From Paramecium pentaurelia (Eukaryota > Ciliophora > Oligohymenophorea > Peniculida > Parameciidae), in contig CAJJDO010000002.1 in NCBI GenBank assembly GCA_905183005.1, positions 123,911 through 187,910 of the forward strand: a DNA stretch of 64,000 nucleotides. The letters run 5' to 3'. The position numbers and the translations under genes were made by a program. Shown one piece after another: positions 49,848 to 62,117 of this stretch (positions are counted from its first letter, which is position 1; the number at the start of each line of letters is the position of its first letter). The notes beneath the pieces were generated by a model. It saw only the letters and a list, made by a program, of their open reading frames with translations. It was not told where the DNA came from and ran no database searches.

Positions 49848-50413
49848 ATGGGAGATATAATGGAAAACAGAGAAACTTTTAATAATCATCCTAATCAGCA
49901 AGTCCTCTAAATTAAAAAAAGACAGAATATACTTATTCAACATATAAATAAAAGTCATATTCCATAAGCCAAAAGACTATGTATCCTGAACATCTAAAGT
50001 TAATTAAGAAAGTGAAAAGCATAACAAAACATAAATAATCTATTTATGAATTTTAAATACTTAAATGATCAGATTCTTAAAGAATATATCACAAAAAAAG
50101 GGTATGGTACCATAATTTTTTTCAACTTCAATTGCACAAACCAAAAATCCTAATAAACTTATGCTTAGATTATAGATATTGCCTATTTTCAATTGATTTG
50201 AAATATACCATGAAAGAATTATGGAATAAGTAATCTCCATAATTCGTATTAATAGATTGTTAAATTAGGGATATCTACTAAGAGATTAAATAGTAAATTA
50301 TTGTTAAGGATGTCAAGGATGCAGCACAATATACTAGAAATTAAAACAAATTTGGTTCCAAAAGTAATGCTTTACCAAATAGCAATAATTTTATCTATGA
50401 TTAGCATTATTGA
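49848..50413 (+). CDS. Broken hypothetical gene: frame break and in-frame TGA
   Basis: From ATG 49848 the frame reads MGDIMENRETFNNHPNQQVL and then must gain one base in an A run (about 49914-49920) to continue as TEYTYSTYKQKSYSISQKTM and LKLIKKVKSITKHKQSIYEF. A TGA at 50066-50068 stops it, yet the same frame continues as clear protein: SDSQRIYHKKRVWYHNFFQL, INLCLDYRYCLFSIDLKYTM, then VLIDCQIRDIYQEIKQQI to TGA 50411-50413. No intron with GT and AG borders removes the TGA in frame. It may be sequencing error, a young pseudogene, or two genes. Family unknown. Confidence 0.5.
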
Positions 50414-50439
50414 TAATGATAATTTTATAATTTAATATT

Positions 50440-51635
50440 TCATAATTTATGTTTGATACTAAAAGCATGTATGTCTAAAATCTCACATAATTGTGTTACT
50501 ATACTCAAGATACAATGAAAATAAGATAGAAGTGAAAAGACTAATAAGCAGAAAATCAATTCTACTTCATCAAAATAACAAAACCCATCAGATGTAAAAT
50601 AATGAGAATACAAATTTAATATGATAGCCCCTAGGGTAATTAACCAAGTGAATGAAAATTGATTGAAATTCTATAATAATAATATTTTATTAAATTACTT
50701 CTTTGGTTATGATAGCTAATTGCCAAATATTGATAATTTTAGACCATTATAATCCAATTGTAAGCATATATATATGAAACCATTTAGATAAAACATTTGT
50801 TGGTGACAAATAGATTAAATTAATAAATGTGAATACAACTGCAATAGGTAAATGTAAACTATTTAAGATTGTAATGATATTCCAATTCATTTTCTTAAAC
50901 ACTGGATAACAAAATTATGCTATAGTAATTATGCATGCAATGATAGTTATCAATAATAATATTGTATTATATTATAAATTGATTCCATTGAGTATTTCAA
51001 TTTCATTTAACCAAAATTCTGAAGATTTAATAGCTGTTATCAAAAAGAACAATTGAATAACAGGAAGACCTTCATCAACTCCATTAATTACTCCTAATTA
51101 AAATACTCCTGTATGTTATTAACAATACACTCCAAAAAAGAAACCTCCAAATCCAACTCCTATTGCAGCCAACATTGAAAATGGTGTAAAAGCAATCTTA
51201 AACGCACTTAGATATAATTATCCAGTTATCCAAGCTGCAGTACAATCACTTCCATGATCCATTAGCATTCCCAAGGCAGTTGATTGTTAAATCCTTCTAG
51301 CTTATTTACCATCTGCGTTATCTAAAGTTTAGTAAATAAAAATAGTCAAAGCTATGTACAAACTAGCCCATTAAGGTAGACCTTAATCAAACATTGGATT
51401 AAGATATAAACTTAATAGATAACTAGATAATAATGTACAAAATCCAGTAATAGTAATTAAATTTGGAGCAACTGTCTTAGGTAAATGATCAACCTATTAA
51501 TATATCTTAATATCTTACAACAAATTAGGCAATATCTCCAAGGATCCAATTGTATAAAATAGAGAAATTTTATCCGTTATATTTGAACTTTCTCAAATTT
51601 TCAAAGTATTATTCTTTTACGTACTTTTACAACAT
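50440..51635 (-). CDS. CDP-alcohol phosphotransferase (ethanolamine/choline phosphotransferase)
   Basis: Two introns (25 and 28 nt) leave 380 residues. The CDP-alcohol phosphatidyltransferase signature is complete: DNADGKQARRIQQSTALGML followed by MDHGSDC, that is D-G-x2-A-R-x8-G-x3-D-x3-D. The N-terminus has DHLPKTVAPNLITITGF and the C-terminus QLCEILDIHAFSIK, both typical of Kennedy-pathway enzymes. Seven or more membrane helices are visible. The enzyme joins CDP-ethanolamine or CDP-choline to diacylglycerol in the ER, making phosphatidylethanolamine or phosphatidylcholine. Which alcohol is used cannot be told. The stop is 26 bp from that of the broken gene. Confidence 0.93.
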
Positions 51636-51689
51636 TAAATATACAATTATAATTTGAATATATAACTTAAATATATTAGTGTTAATTAA

Positions 51690-52785
51690 TCAAAAGTCAG
51701 CATCCATAGTAAATACTTTATCTTATTTTTTACTCATAACTCCAGCTTTTTAATAATCTCCAACTCTTCTTTCGAAGAAATTAGTTTTACCTTATAAGGA
51801 TATCATATCCATCCATTCAAATGGATTTTTTGCATTATAAATCTTAGGAGCACCCAATGCAAATATTAATCTATCTGCAACAAATTCAATATATTATTTC
51901 ATCAAATTAGAATTCATTCCAATTAATTCAACTGATAATGCTTCACTAATAAATTCTTTTTCAATTTCAACAGCAGATGAAATAATTTCATGAATTCTTT
52001 GATTACTTAATTTATTGATTAAATGTTTGTAAAGAAGACAAGCAAAGTCTGTATGAAGACCTTCATCTCTTGAAATTAATTCATTAGAAAAAGTTAGTCC
52101 AGGCATTAATGATCTTTTTTTGATCCAGAAAATGGCACAAAATGAACCAGAAAAGAATATGCCTTCAACAGCAGCAAAAGCAATTAATCTTTCAGCAAAT
52201 GAATCATTATCATTTATCCATTTCATAGCCCACATTGCCTTCTTTTGTATAACAGGCACATTATCTATAGCATGAAGAAGATAGTTCTTTTCATTTTCAT
52301 CTGTTATGTATGTATCAATTAAAAGTGAATAAGTTTCTGAATGAATATTTTCCATAGCTATCTAAAATCCATAGAAACATCTAGCTTCTGGAACTTGAAC
52401 TTCTGTACAAAACTATTAGGCCAAGTTTTCATTCACAATACCATCACTTGCTGCAAAAAAGGCAAGAACATACTTAATAAAATGCTTTTCATCAGCAGTA
52501 AGCTTTTCCCAATCTTTAAGATCCTAAAATTTAATTATTTAATTTTCTTACTTAATATAAATCTATTTCTTCAGCTGTCCAGAAACTTGCTTTGTGTTAT
52601 TTATACATATTCCAAATATCATTGTATTTAATAGGAAATAGTACAAATCTATTTGGGTTTGGTTTTAAAAGAGGCTCATCACATTCATTCTAATTTAGTA
52701 CTACTTTATTTGCTTATATATTAGAGAGAGGATTGAATGTTTAAGTCTTAGTGTTGCCGCTCAATTCTTAATTTTAAATGATCAT
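51690..52785 (-). CDS. Ribonucleotide reductase small subunit (R2)
   Basis: One intron (52524-52551) leaves 355 residues. Iron ligands and radical site are all visible: KASFWTAEEIDLY (Asp), EARCFYGFQIAMENIHSETY (Glu, His and the radical Tyr), FAAVEGIFFSGSF (Glu) and SRDEGLHTDFACLL (Glu, His). The C-terminus FTMDADF is the tail that binds the large subunit. R2 generates the tyrosyl radical needed to make deoxyribonucleotides from ribonucleotides. Nothing is missing; the N-terminus is slightly long and low-complexity. The longest intron-free segment (51894-52355) is already diagnostic. Confidence 0.97.
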
Positions 52786-52888
52786 TTTTTGTGTTTCAAA
52801 TTTAAATTATTATTTTTATAATATACTCGAATTTTGGTTTAAAATGATAACACTTTGTTATAATATTTATAATTTAAAAAACGGCGGT

Positions 52889-53671
52889 TCACTTCTTCTT
52901 TTATAATAATTTCAATAACTCAGTTACAGTACTTCTATCATCTAAATACGTATATAATCCACCTATCAAAGCATTTGATAATCCTTATTAAAATCCCTCT
53001 TGATTGTATAAATTTGCTAAATTTCTTATTGCTACATCCATTGCATTAGTTCTTAATTAATCACATATCAAAGTAACAACTTAAGCTCTTTGATCATTCA
53101 AAACTTTAATTAACAAGTCTCTAAATTTTAAGAATATATCATCATTATTAAAAACCTATTGAATTAATAGATCTTTAGTTAAAACAAAGGTCTTATCATA
53201 TAAAAATGATATATTGCCCAATTTACATAATTATTTTGCTACATTATGTTAAGTTGATTATTTATTATCTATTCTTACAATCAGCTCTCCCAACATTTTA
53301 TTTATACTTTCCTTTCTTAATACTTCATTGATAACAATTGAAGATCCTGTGATAGGAGGTTTTGGTTCTAATTTCTTTTATTATTCTTTAAATTGTTTAT
53401 CCAAATAGTTTAAATATCCTTATGTAATATTCTACCAATAATAAGACACATAGGATATTGTTGTAAATGACATAAGTAAGTAAAAATGTATTGACTTTAC
53501 TTTTGATAATAGAACCAATGAAAATTTTAATTTATTTTTTGTGTTGCTTAAAACATACATATTATTGCTGAATGAATTAGTTTCTGTTGAATATTTGTAT
53601 AAATCTTAATAGAGTAATTAATGATTTTAGTGATGCAAACTAAGAAATCCATTTAATAGTGACTTTAACAT
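52889..53671 (-). CDS. Hypothetical single-pass membrane protein, 260 residues
   Basis: Intronless from ATG 53671 to TGA 52889-52891. About 70 residues in, a hydrophobic helix (IHFYLLMSFTTISYVSYYW) is followed by a soluble helical domain: INEVLRKESINKMLGELIVR, KLGNISFLYDKTFVLTKDLL, DQLRTNAMDVAIRNLANLYN and GLSNALIGGLYTYLDDRS. The N-terminus is polar and not a clear signal peptide; a mitochondrial location is possible. No family is recognised. It lies head-to-tail, 19 bp downstream of the EF-hand gene. Confidence 0.68.
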
Positions 53672-53690
53672 TAAATATAATTAAAAATTA

Positions 53691-55065
53691 TCATTATTTT
53701 AGTAACTTTTCAATTTCTTCATAATGATTATACATCTCCCAATAAGTAATGAAGCCCTTACTAAATAAATCGATTTCATGATAAAGTCTAAAATATTTAT
53801 ATAAAAAATCTATTACATTTCCCCTTAAATTCGATCATTCATTAAATTTATAAAATTTTCCATATTCACCTTTCCACTTAATCTATTATACAATTCTTTT
53901 ATTGGATTCATATGTTACTCCTTCTCAACACAAGTATCCTATAATGTCTAACCTAATTCTTCCAAACTTATCCATCCATCTTCATCATGATCTGATAATT
54001 TGAACAAAGACTCTAAATCTAATTATGCATTTGGAATAGATATTTTAGCATTCTCTATTAATTAATACTAATTCAATCTTTTAGTAAATCGATGATGAAC
54101 CAAATATGTAAATAATTCTTCTGCTGTAACTCCACGTATTTCTAAACTCTTAACTATTTGAGATTGATCAATTTTCAAATTTATTAATTTTGATTATTCT
54201 AAATTTTATTATTCCTCAAATAAACAACACTCTTTCAAATGATATCTTGGTAATTCAGGTTTTAAAAGAGATTTCCAATCTGTAAACAAATTTTAATAAT
54301 CAGGATGTGCTATTTGTTTATAATTTAAACTAATCAATTAAGGTATAATATAGGTTTCTTTTGATACATAATGTTTATCTTATTACATATAATGTTAAAT
54401 TTCAGCAGCATTATATTATAATATGCATTCACTTCTTTAATCACTTTAATTCAATGGTGTTTAAGACACAATAGTCTAAAATTCCATTTTAACAGGTGTT
54501 AAATCCTCATGAAAAGGATCTACTACTGAATTTGCTGTATTAAAAATAAGAATTTATTATTCTGGTTTAATTTCTTGAATTTCATCTAATATTTTTAAAT
54601 CATCATTTTCTTTTTATTCTATTTTTTAATTCTCTAATTTTTTTTAAGATTCTATTTTTTTATTTGATTCTTCTTTCTATTTCTTCTTAAAATCTAAATT
54701 TGATCTGCTAGGTGATCTTATTGAAGGATTTGAACTCATAGAAGTATTCCATTCATATCTCTCTTTTGATTTCACTTTTCTTAAAACTACAGGTGCTCCT
54801 TAAACTTTTTCTGGAGATATTTTTTTTTCTTTTAAAAACTTTCTAAGTTCTTATTATAAATCATTTAAATCATTCTTTTTTTTATGTTTGGCTATTAATT
54901 CAATTAATTTGACATTTTCATCTTTTACCATTTATCTTAATTATAAACGATCTTCTTTCATTATTTCTACAATACACAACAATTACTAATACTTGTGCAT
55001 TTCTCTATTGCTTATATGGTTTCCAATTACTCATTCTTTCTAGATTTATTAGAGACTTTAAGCAT
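53691..55065 (-). CDS. EF-hand calcium-binding protein, 439 residues
   Basis: Two introns (26 nt near the 5' end, 29 nt near 53820) leave 439 residues. The N-terminus is basic with coiled coil, and the middle has Lys/Glu stretches. Near the C-terminus is a canonical EF-hand: LFKLSDHDEDGWISLEELGQ, with acidic residues at positions 1, 3, 5 and 12 and Gly at 6. A degenerate second hand follows (LYHEIDLFSKGFITYWEMYN). One good calcium site is therefore likely. Many ciliary and cytoskeletal ciliate proteins have this form; no specific family is recognised. Confidence 0.78.
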
Positions 55066-55118
55066 TTTTTAACGGATAATTAATATATAAACAAAAAATA
55101 ACTAAAAAGTAAAAAATA

Positions 55119-56606
55119 TCAAACAATCCCAAATTATTCCTGCCTTTTTGCAATTAATTATAGCTCTTTAAGAAATGTCATATTTTACATGGTGAGTTCA
55201 TCATTCTATTATTCAATTATATCATTTTATTTTTGAATTCTCTCCTTAGCTTATCGATACTTATCATTGACTTATTCTAACTATATATAAAATAATATAT
55301 TAAATATTACCTTCTCTATATTCTATTAAAGTTGATCTTTTAATTAATCTACTTATTTTTAATAATCAATCTAGCTTTTATTTTATACTTTATCTTTGTT
55401 ATTTTAATCTTATTCTAATTATTTAATCAACATCTTTAATTTTGTATTTTCAATTTCAAATCTATTACATTATTCTTTTAACTGACTTTATTAAGTTTAA
55501 TATTATATTATTTAACATTTACATTAAGATAATTCTTGTTCTAAAGTTTTTAACTTATTATTTGTAAATTACAATTCATATGTTATTTTATCATTTTTTA
55601 TTTTATATTCTTTAACTTATTCATCTAATTGTAAAATTGTAGTATTTTATTAAACATATTCAGGAATTTCATGAAATTAAGTATTAGTTGATCTTTCAAT
55701 TTTATTAAAATGTGAAAATTCAACTTTTTCTTCTAATTGTTTAGCCTTTTTGAATGTTTATTAATATTTATTTTCTAAAATAGAATTTTGAATTTTATAA
55801 TTTTCAATTTCATGATTCATTTTTTCAATTTAAATTTGACATTAATTTATTTAATGTGCATTTTCTTTTAATTTAATAATTTCTTATTTTGATGATTCAA
55901 ATTATTCTTCCAAATATTCATTTTCATTTTATAGTTATATAATTTCATTTTTTAACTTTTTAACTTCTTCTGTATAAGTTGATTTTTCATTTGATAATTG
56001 TTTAACTTAATCTTGTAATTGATTATTTTTAATCTTTTATTAATCAAGATCTTTAAGACTCTTTTCATATAATTCCTTAGTTAATAGAACTTCATAATTA
56101 GAAATTTATTAAGTCGAAGATTTCTTTTAACTAAGTATTCGTTGATTTAAATTTTCTTTATCAAAACCAAAAGAATCTGCAAGAGTTTTTTAGTGAAATG
56201 ATTCACTGGCACGACTTTCACTTAGATCAGTTTCTCCAAGATTAACAACTTAATAAGTAAAATAGATTTTTGCATTTGGATCTGGACTTCTTTCTAAATT
56301 TAATGCACATTATCCTTCAATAGGCATAGTTTCATTAATATTAAAATTAACAACTCCAGCTAATTTCGATTACCCATCAACATTTAAAAGAGCTATTAAA
56401 TGAGTCTTTTTTTAAGTATTTTCACCAACATTGAAATCTAGTGTAAGTACCTCATTAACAATGAAAATATTTTTAGTTTTTTCTTTGGTCCTAGTCAAAC
56501 ATTTATTGAGCCCTCTTTTCCACATCACTTATAAAGTACAGGGGAATTTAACAGAGAGCTCTACTTTGCTTATATTGAGAGTAACTTAATAGCGGAAAGC
56601 CTTCAT
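55119..56606 (-). CDS. NT-C2 domain coiled-coil protein, 485 residues
   Basis: One 30-nt intron near 55280-55310 leaves 485 residues. The first ~150 residues look like an N-terminal C2 (EEIG1/EHBP1-type) domain: MKAFRYQVTLNISKVELSV, MWKRGLNKCLTRTKEKT, LDFNVGENTQKKTHLI and AGVVNFNINETMPIEG. Such domains bind membranes or cytoskeletal partners. The remainder is an almost continuous coiled coil (QLSNEKSTYTEEVKKLKNEI, NENEYLEEQFESSKQEII, and more). The protein probably tethers membranes to the cytoskeleton. Its start is 27 bp from the divergent gene at 56634. Confidence 0.78.
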
Positions 56607-56633
56607 TTAAATTGTTAATCAGTTAATTAAAAA

Positions 56634-57502
56634 ATGTATCAATAGGAAAATAAATATGATTTTAAGATAGTTTTAGGAAGAGTAAAGGAGAAGAATATGA
56701 GTTTGAGATTATGTTACAGTTAAACTAAGAGTGATGATTATGAGATAGTAATCAAATTGAAAGTGAAGAGTAACATAGATGTAAAAACTGCCGATAGTGA
56801 ATTCAAAGAAAGGTGTAAGAGTACATATACTATTTTAACTTCATTTGTGTAATAAAGAATCGAGATGTTAGGAAATAAATTCGAGATTTTTTGAAGCCCA
56901 CATTTGCACTTAGTTATCATGTAGATGAACATTATGCATATATCACTTTTAAATATGCTAATGAAGTTGAGTTGTAAGAGTTTATGGAGATCTGTTAATT
57001 TATTAGAGAGACAATGGAAAGATCATAAGAAAGAGAGGAATGTGAGTTATTAATTGAAAGTGATTTATCATTTGATAAATTAAGTGAAAGTATTTCTAAT
57101 GCTATTTATCAAATGAATTTGGAAATATAAGGAAAGGCAGAATTTCAAAAGGATACTATAAAATTATTGGAAAATCTTAAGTTATGCAAATAAGAGAATT
57201 TACCTTAGTTTTTGTAATAAAAACATTTGAATCAAATTTTATTATATCTTTAATTATTATAGAAGGCTCATGCTGAAATAGAAATAGATAAGATTTAATA
57301 TGATGTAGGATTTGCTTAACCTAACATAGAATTACCTTTCAAATTTGCTATTTATGGGAAATTGCAAAGATTTGCTGAATAATATTTAGATGATGGAATA
57401 GAATTGACAATCAAAGGACCTGGATTATTTTTAGATATATATTACACTTACAAAGGAAGCATATTCAAATTGATTGACAATATTTTAATTATTAAACAAT
57501 GA
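56634..57502 (+). CDS. Hypothetical protein, about 289 residues, one homopolymer frame break
   Basis: The frame MYQQENKYDFKIVLGRVKEK runs to NKFEIF and then hits TGA at a run of six T (56887-56892). One extra T gives NKFEIFLKPTFALSYHVDEH and a continuous frame to TGA 57500-57502. The rest is helical and acidic, then beta-like: PNIELPFKFAIYGKLQRFAE and IELTIKGPGLFLDIYYTYKG. That last part resembles the C-terminal half of the checkpoint-clamp subunit Rad9/Hus1/PCNA fold, but the similarity is too weak to name it. The break is probably a sequencing error. Confidence 0.58.
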
Positions 57503-57535
57503 ATGCAATAAATACATTATTTTAATTATAAAGAA

Positions 57536-58829
57536 ATGAATGTTTTGGAACAATCATTAAAATAAATTTAGGAATTGCATTTCAAGGGACAATACAGAAA
57601 AGCCTATGAATAACTCAAGCAATTAGGTACAGATCTTGAGGCATATGATCCTAATTTTAAAGTATTCGAAAGACGAGCATGTAACATTGAAATGTTGGCT
57701 GCTTTCTATACTGAATATGGTAGTGTAGCTTTGAAATTAAGCTTATTGGAAATTTCAAAGTAATGTGTACAATGTGCATTCTATTATTTGAAAGGTTTTG
57801 CTAATATAAACCTATTTATATTGAATGTCCTCACATATTAGAGAATCAATTTTTGGCTTTGTCGGTACATAATTATCTCTTAGATAGATTAGATATCTTG
57901 ATTCTATCCATTTGTTGAAGAGCCTCTTGAATGTTGTGCCTAATTCACTCATTCATTATAAAATTGAGATCTATATCAATATTGCCAATTCTCAAAGAGC
58001 TTGGTGTTTTTATGATGATGCTGAAGTTTCAATAAATCAAGCTGAACAATTGGCTAATCTACTCAATCCATCCTATCAGAATGATTTACTCAAAACTAAC
58101 ATTCTATTTCTTAAAGCTAGACTTTATATGGATACAGATAGAAGCAAATATGGATTAGATTTCGCATTAGAGTATGCAAATCAAATGTTAATTAGTTGTT
58201 AGTTGTTTACAGCAAAGAGAGATGCTATTGCCACGTGATCATCCTGATATTGCTATTGCCATGGAACTTGTTGCAAAAATCAATTTTAGCTAGAATTTAG
58301 TGCAAGAAGCATAAAAGTATCATGATTAGGCCTATAAGATGAAGATAAAGGCCTTTGGATTGCATAACTTTGAAACCATAGATTCTATTAATGAAAAGGG
58401 GCGTCTCTTACTCTCCTCTAAAAAGGTATCCTAATTATAATTAATTAGGAATAACAAGCCATGCATTACTTTTAATTGATCGGAGAAATCAGTTAAGTAC
58501 TTTTGGGTCCTTTGAATTAATATCAAGCACTCTCCTATAATAATCTTGGATGTGCTTTATTCAATGTTGGTAAATATGAAGCTTCCATATAATAACACTC
58601 TAATGCCCTATTTATCTATGAGAAATTGTGTGGCTAAGAACATTCTAAATTAGTGTTCTCATTAAATTAAATGGCCAATGCTAATAAATTACTTAATAGA
58701 CCTAAAGCAGCATTCATGATCTGGAAGCGTTGTCAAACTATTCTAGAGAAAAATCCTTAAATCAATTCTAAACAGTTGAATGCTATAAAGTCTAGTTTAT
58801 AAGGATTGTCTATACAAGAAGAAGATTGA
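57536..58829 (+). CDS. Tetratricopeptide-repeat protein, about 395 residues
   Basis: Introns of 35, 23, about 22-25 and 23 nt give about 395 residues. Helical repeats of TPR type are plain: QELHFKGQYRKAYEQLKQLG, YDDAEVSINQAEQLANLLN, DHPDIAIAMELVAKINFSQN, LSYNNLGCALFNVGKYEASI and YEKLCGQEHSKLVFSLNQMA. The last resembles kinesin-light-chain-like repeats (…HP…A…L…A). Role is presumably protein binding; partner unknown. The third intron, near 58195-58220, seems to end in GAG. The gene starts 34 bp after the upstream stop. Confidence 0.75.
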
Positions 58830-59141
58830 TTATTAATATATAAATTGTCTATTATTTAATCAAGATTTAATTATTGAAAATCCAATTATATGAAAATAAT
58901 ATATTTACTCACATTAAAAATCACTAAAATAAGAAAATTAATATTTGTACAATAATTTATAACTCTAAAATAATTTTGATTAATAATATCATAAAATAAA
59001 TTATAAGTACATTTAGTTAACAATTTTTATACTAACTCTATGATTACACTATATATATATATATAGATTATTTGAATCATTAAAATATTAATAAGGTTAA
59101 TTCTTAATATATATATATAATTTATTGTACATATAAAATAA
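58830..59141. other. Convergent intergenic stretch with TA repeats
   Basis: About 0.3 kb between two stop codons, including two TA dinucleotide runs (about 59052-59065 and 59109-59119). No gene or RNA seen. Confidence 0.5.
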
Positions 59142-62073
59142 TCATCCAAGTTTTACTTTCTTTTTATAATTAATATAAGCTTATTCTTTAGATCTACCCA
59201 AAGTTACTACATCACCAGCTTATAAATCCTTTTAAATTTCTTCTTAATCTAATTATCCATCTATTTAATAGTTGACTTTTCCTCTCTTTTGTTAGATAAC
59301 TGTTTATTTTGATGGTTATTATTATTATTTTTATTAAGTTTTTTATTATTACTCATCATCTATAACCATCTTGATAAAGTTTCTCATCTTTCTCATTGCT
59401 TTATTAAATAAAGGCAATGATTAATTCACTGCATTATCTACTTACTCACTAGCTAATTCAATATTCTTAAATTGTAATCCCATTCCTAACAATAAAGCTG
59501 CTTAAGTTCTGCTCATTCTAATAGCTTTACCACATTTTTAAGCAAAGAAAATTCTTATTAAATAGTATAATATTATTACTTGCAAATTGCTGGCAATATA
59601 TCTAAGATTAAATAAAAGTCTGCCATACTTTTACAATAGTTTTCTAGTCTAGCATAATCACTTAAACTTAATTATTATTTAAGTTCTTCTTTTGTAATGA
59701 TTTTGTCATCTTTTGCTATCTCAATATCTTCATCAACATTAGCTGTTGTAACATTTGCTTTTAAAATATCAATACAAAGATATGGTTCCAAATCTTTAAA
59801 ATCATATCCTAATAAATTAATGAATCTATTCCTAAAATCATTACTATAAGCTTTGCATAAATTATCTATACCAGTTCCCTCTTCCTTTACTGATTTCAAG
59901 ACAATACATGTATATTCTCCTGTTGTATCATTCTTTCTTAAACTTAAATAAGCAGGACTAAATTAATTCTTACTCCAAAATTTGTAAAGTTCTTAAGTTA
60001 ATCCAAAAGAAACACCCAAGTAATCAATTTAAGGTGGATATACTTCACTTAATTTTTTTAAAAGAGGTGGTAACTTTTTCTTTGGTTAAATTGATTAATC
60101 TTTTTCATCATCTGCTGTTGCTTATTCTCTAAAATCTATATGTATTAATTAAGCAGAGGGATCTAAAATTTCACCTTTACAAAATCTATTTAATAATTCC
60201 ATTGCCTTGCTTCCATAACCCATTTTTTATGCATTTGGATGAGTTGCTATTCTAATTACTCTTACTCCTGAATATTAAGGGAATTAATTATCCAAATAAT
60301 ACTTACTTAAAGTCCATGGAATTAAATCTCCTGATGGTTTTTATTAGTTTGTGACTTAATCAACTAAATCCTTTGGAATTGCTCCTTCGAAACACACTTA
60401 CACAGCACATAATATATCTGGCATAGTTTTATCTGTAGGTAATGGACCTAATAATACAAATACTGCATGAGCTGGTGCATCTGATAATAATTATAAATCA
60501 TTAGGTGAATTCTTATAATGTGATGATATAAACAAGGACATTAAATTAAATAGAAATTTTTCACTTGTTTTTTGTGATGAAAATAAAGTATCTCTATTAC
60601 ATAAATACAATTCGCAATCATTTGGATGTGGTAATCCTTTTTGTAATTTAGGTGCATCACTTGCATCTAATAATAATAATTCATAAAGCCATTTCTCCAC
60701 TATATCTTTATTACTGTATCTAATTGGATCATTCATTTATAATTCTTTTAATAAACGTGCTTAACCTGTCTATTTATTTTCTCTTAATTTTTATAACAAC
60801 TTTAATGATAGGGATCTGCCTGTTCCCTCATATCCATTTATAGTACTAGAAAGCACTAATGTGTGACTTCCAAACATAGACTTAACAAATTATATTGGAA
60901 TTGCAGCTGCTTCATCACAAAATACCAAATCAGCATTGTTAGCTACCTTTAAAAAGTCTTATGGTTGAATATATTAAACAAATTGCCTATGTGTTTTATA
61001 TGCATTCACTCGAATGACTGCATTATTAAAATCAGGATTGGTAGATTATATTACATCAAAGTGTTGATTCTATCTAAAATCTAAAGTCTCCAAACTCTAA
61101 ACTAGAAATTCAAAGAAAGTAACTAAATTTTCTGGAGAAGGTGCTGTAACGAATATATTACTAAATCCTAATTTGAGAGCAGCAGCAGCAGCCATACCAA
61201 TAGCTGCTGATTTTCCTCTACCTCTGGCAGCACTTATAGATATGGTATATCTAAAGACTTTTTCTTATAAAGAATCAATAAGTCCTAAGATAATTTTGGC
61301 TTAGTCTAATGTTTTACAATTTTTGATCAATTTTTAAGCAATTTCATTAGGAACTGTTTAAGCAAATTCAGCTACTTAATTATTATTGATAGGAATTCCT
61401 TGCTCAATTTTTTCTAAGGCAATTGAGGAAACTGGTAATAGATTTAATTCATCATCTACAAATAGACATCTGGAACATCTACTCAAACTTATAATGAATC
61501 GTTCATTAAATCTAGGTTAGATTTCTTTAAAACTAGGAGTTCTTAATCTAGAATGAATATCCATAGTTAAAGAATATAATTGTTTTAATGAAGACATAGT
61601 TTTAATGAGAAAAAGGATAATTCCTCCACCTGCAATAGTTTCAACTGTTCTGCATAGTATATTTGGAGTTAATGCTTCAAAATCTTATAGAATTAACATA
61701 TTATATGTATTTCCTAAAACCTTTTATGTTTCAGCATAATAACAATATCTAATTTCATTGGATGAGAGAAATAGATTGAATGGTTCATTTAATTAAGTCT
61801 CTTCCTTCATTTATTAGTTCTTAATTTCAGATTCTCTTTTCTTTTTGTGAGTTGTAAATCCCAAATCCTTAAAGTTTATTAGTAAATTTTTACTTTCTTA
61901 TAACACCACAATACTTTTGGCTTTTAAATCATACTCAGTTTGCTTAACAATTAATGCATTGTTGCAACCTAATATTTGCTTCTATCTCCAATCATCACAA
62001 ATATTGAACGAATGTGTTCATTGATACCAGATTGAACAAGTGCTTATATTTGTGAATCAAGTTTTTTTTTCAT
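59142..62073 (-). CDS. NAT10: RNA cytidine acetyltransferase NAT10/Kre33
   Basis: Two 26-nt introns (one at 61868-61893) leave 959 residues, the family length. The N-terminus KLDSQIQALVQSGINEHIRS and VLWCYKKDLGFTTHKKKR match NAT10. Next comes IRYCYYAETQKVLGNTYNML, then a helicase-type Walker A (SISAARGRGKSAAIGMA) and Walker B (DLVFCDEAAAIP). The GNAT acetyl-CoA site is RIATHPNAQKMGYGSKAMEL. The C-terminus is a Lys/Gln-rich tail. NAT10 acetylates cytidine in 18S rRNA and in serine/leucine tRNA, using ATP, in the nucleolus. All main motifs are intact. Confidence 0.96.
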
Positions 62074-62117
62074 TAATCACAAATTAAATTATATATATAT
62101 AAATATATATTTATTTA

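Noticed and set aside
50066..50068. TGA as selenocysteine or tryptophan
   Set aside because: No selenoprotein-like context is visible, and TGA is a clean stop in all recognisable genes of the window.
52341..52631. 96-residue plus-strand open frame
   Set aside because: Entirely antisense to the ribonucleotide reductase R2 exons and its intron.
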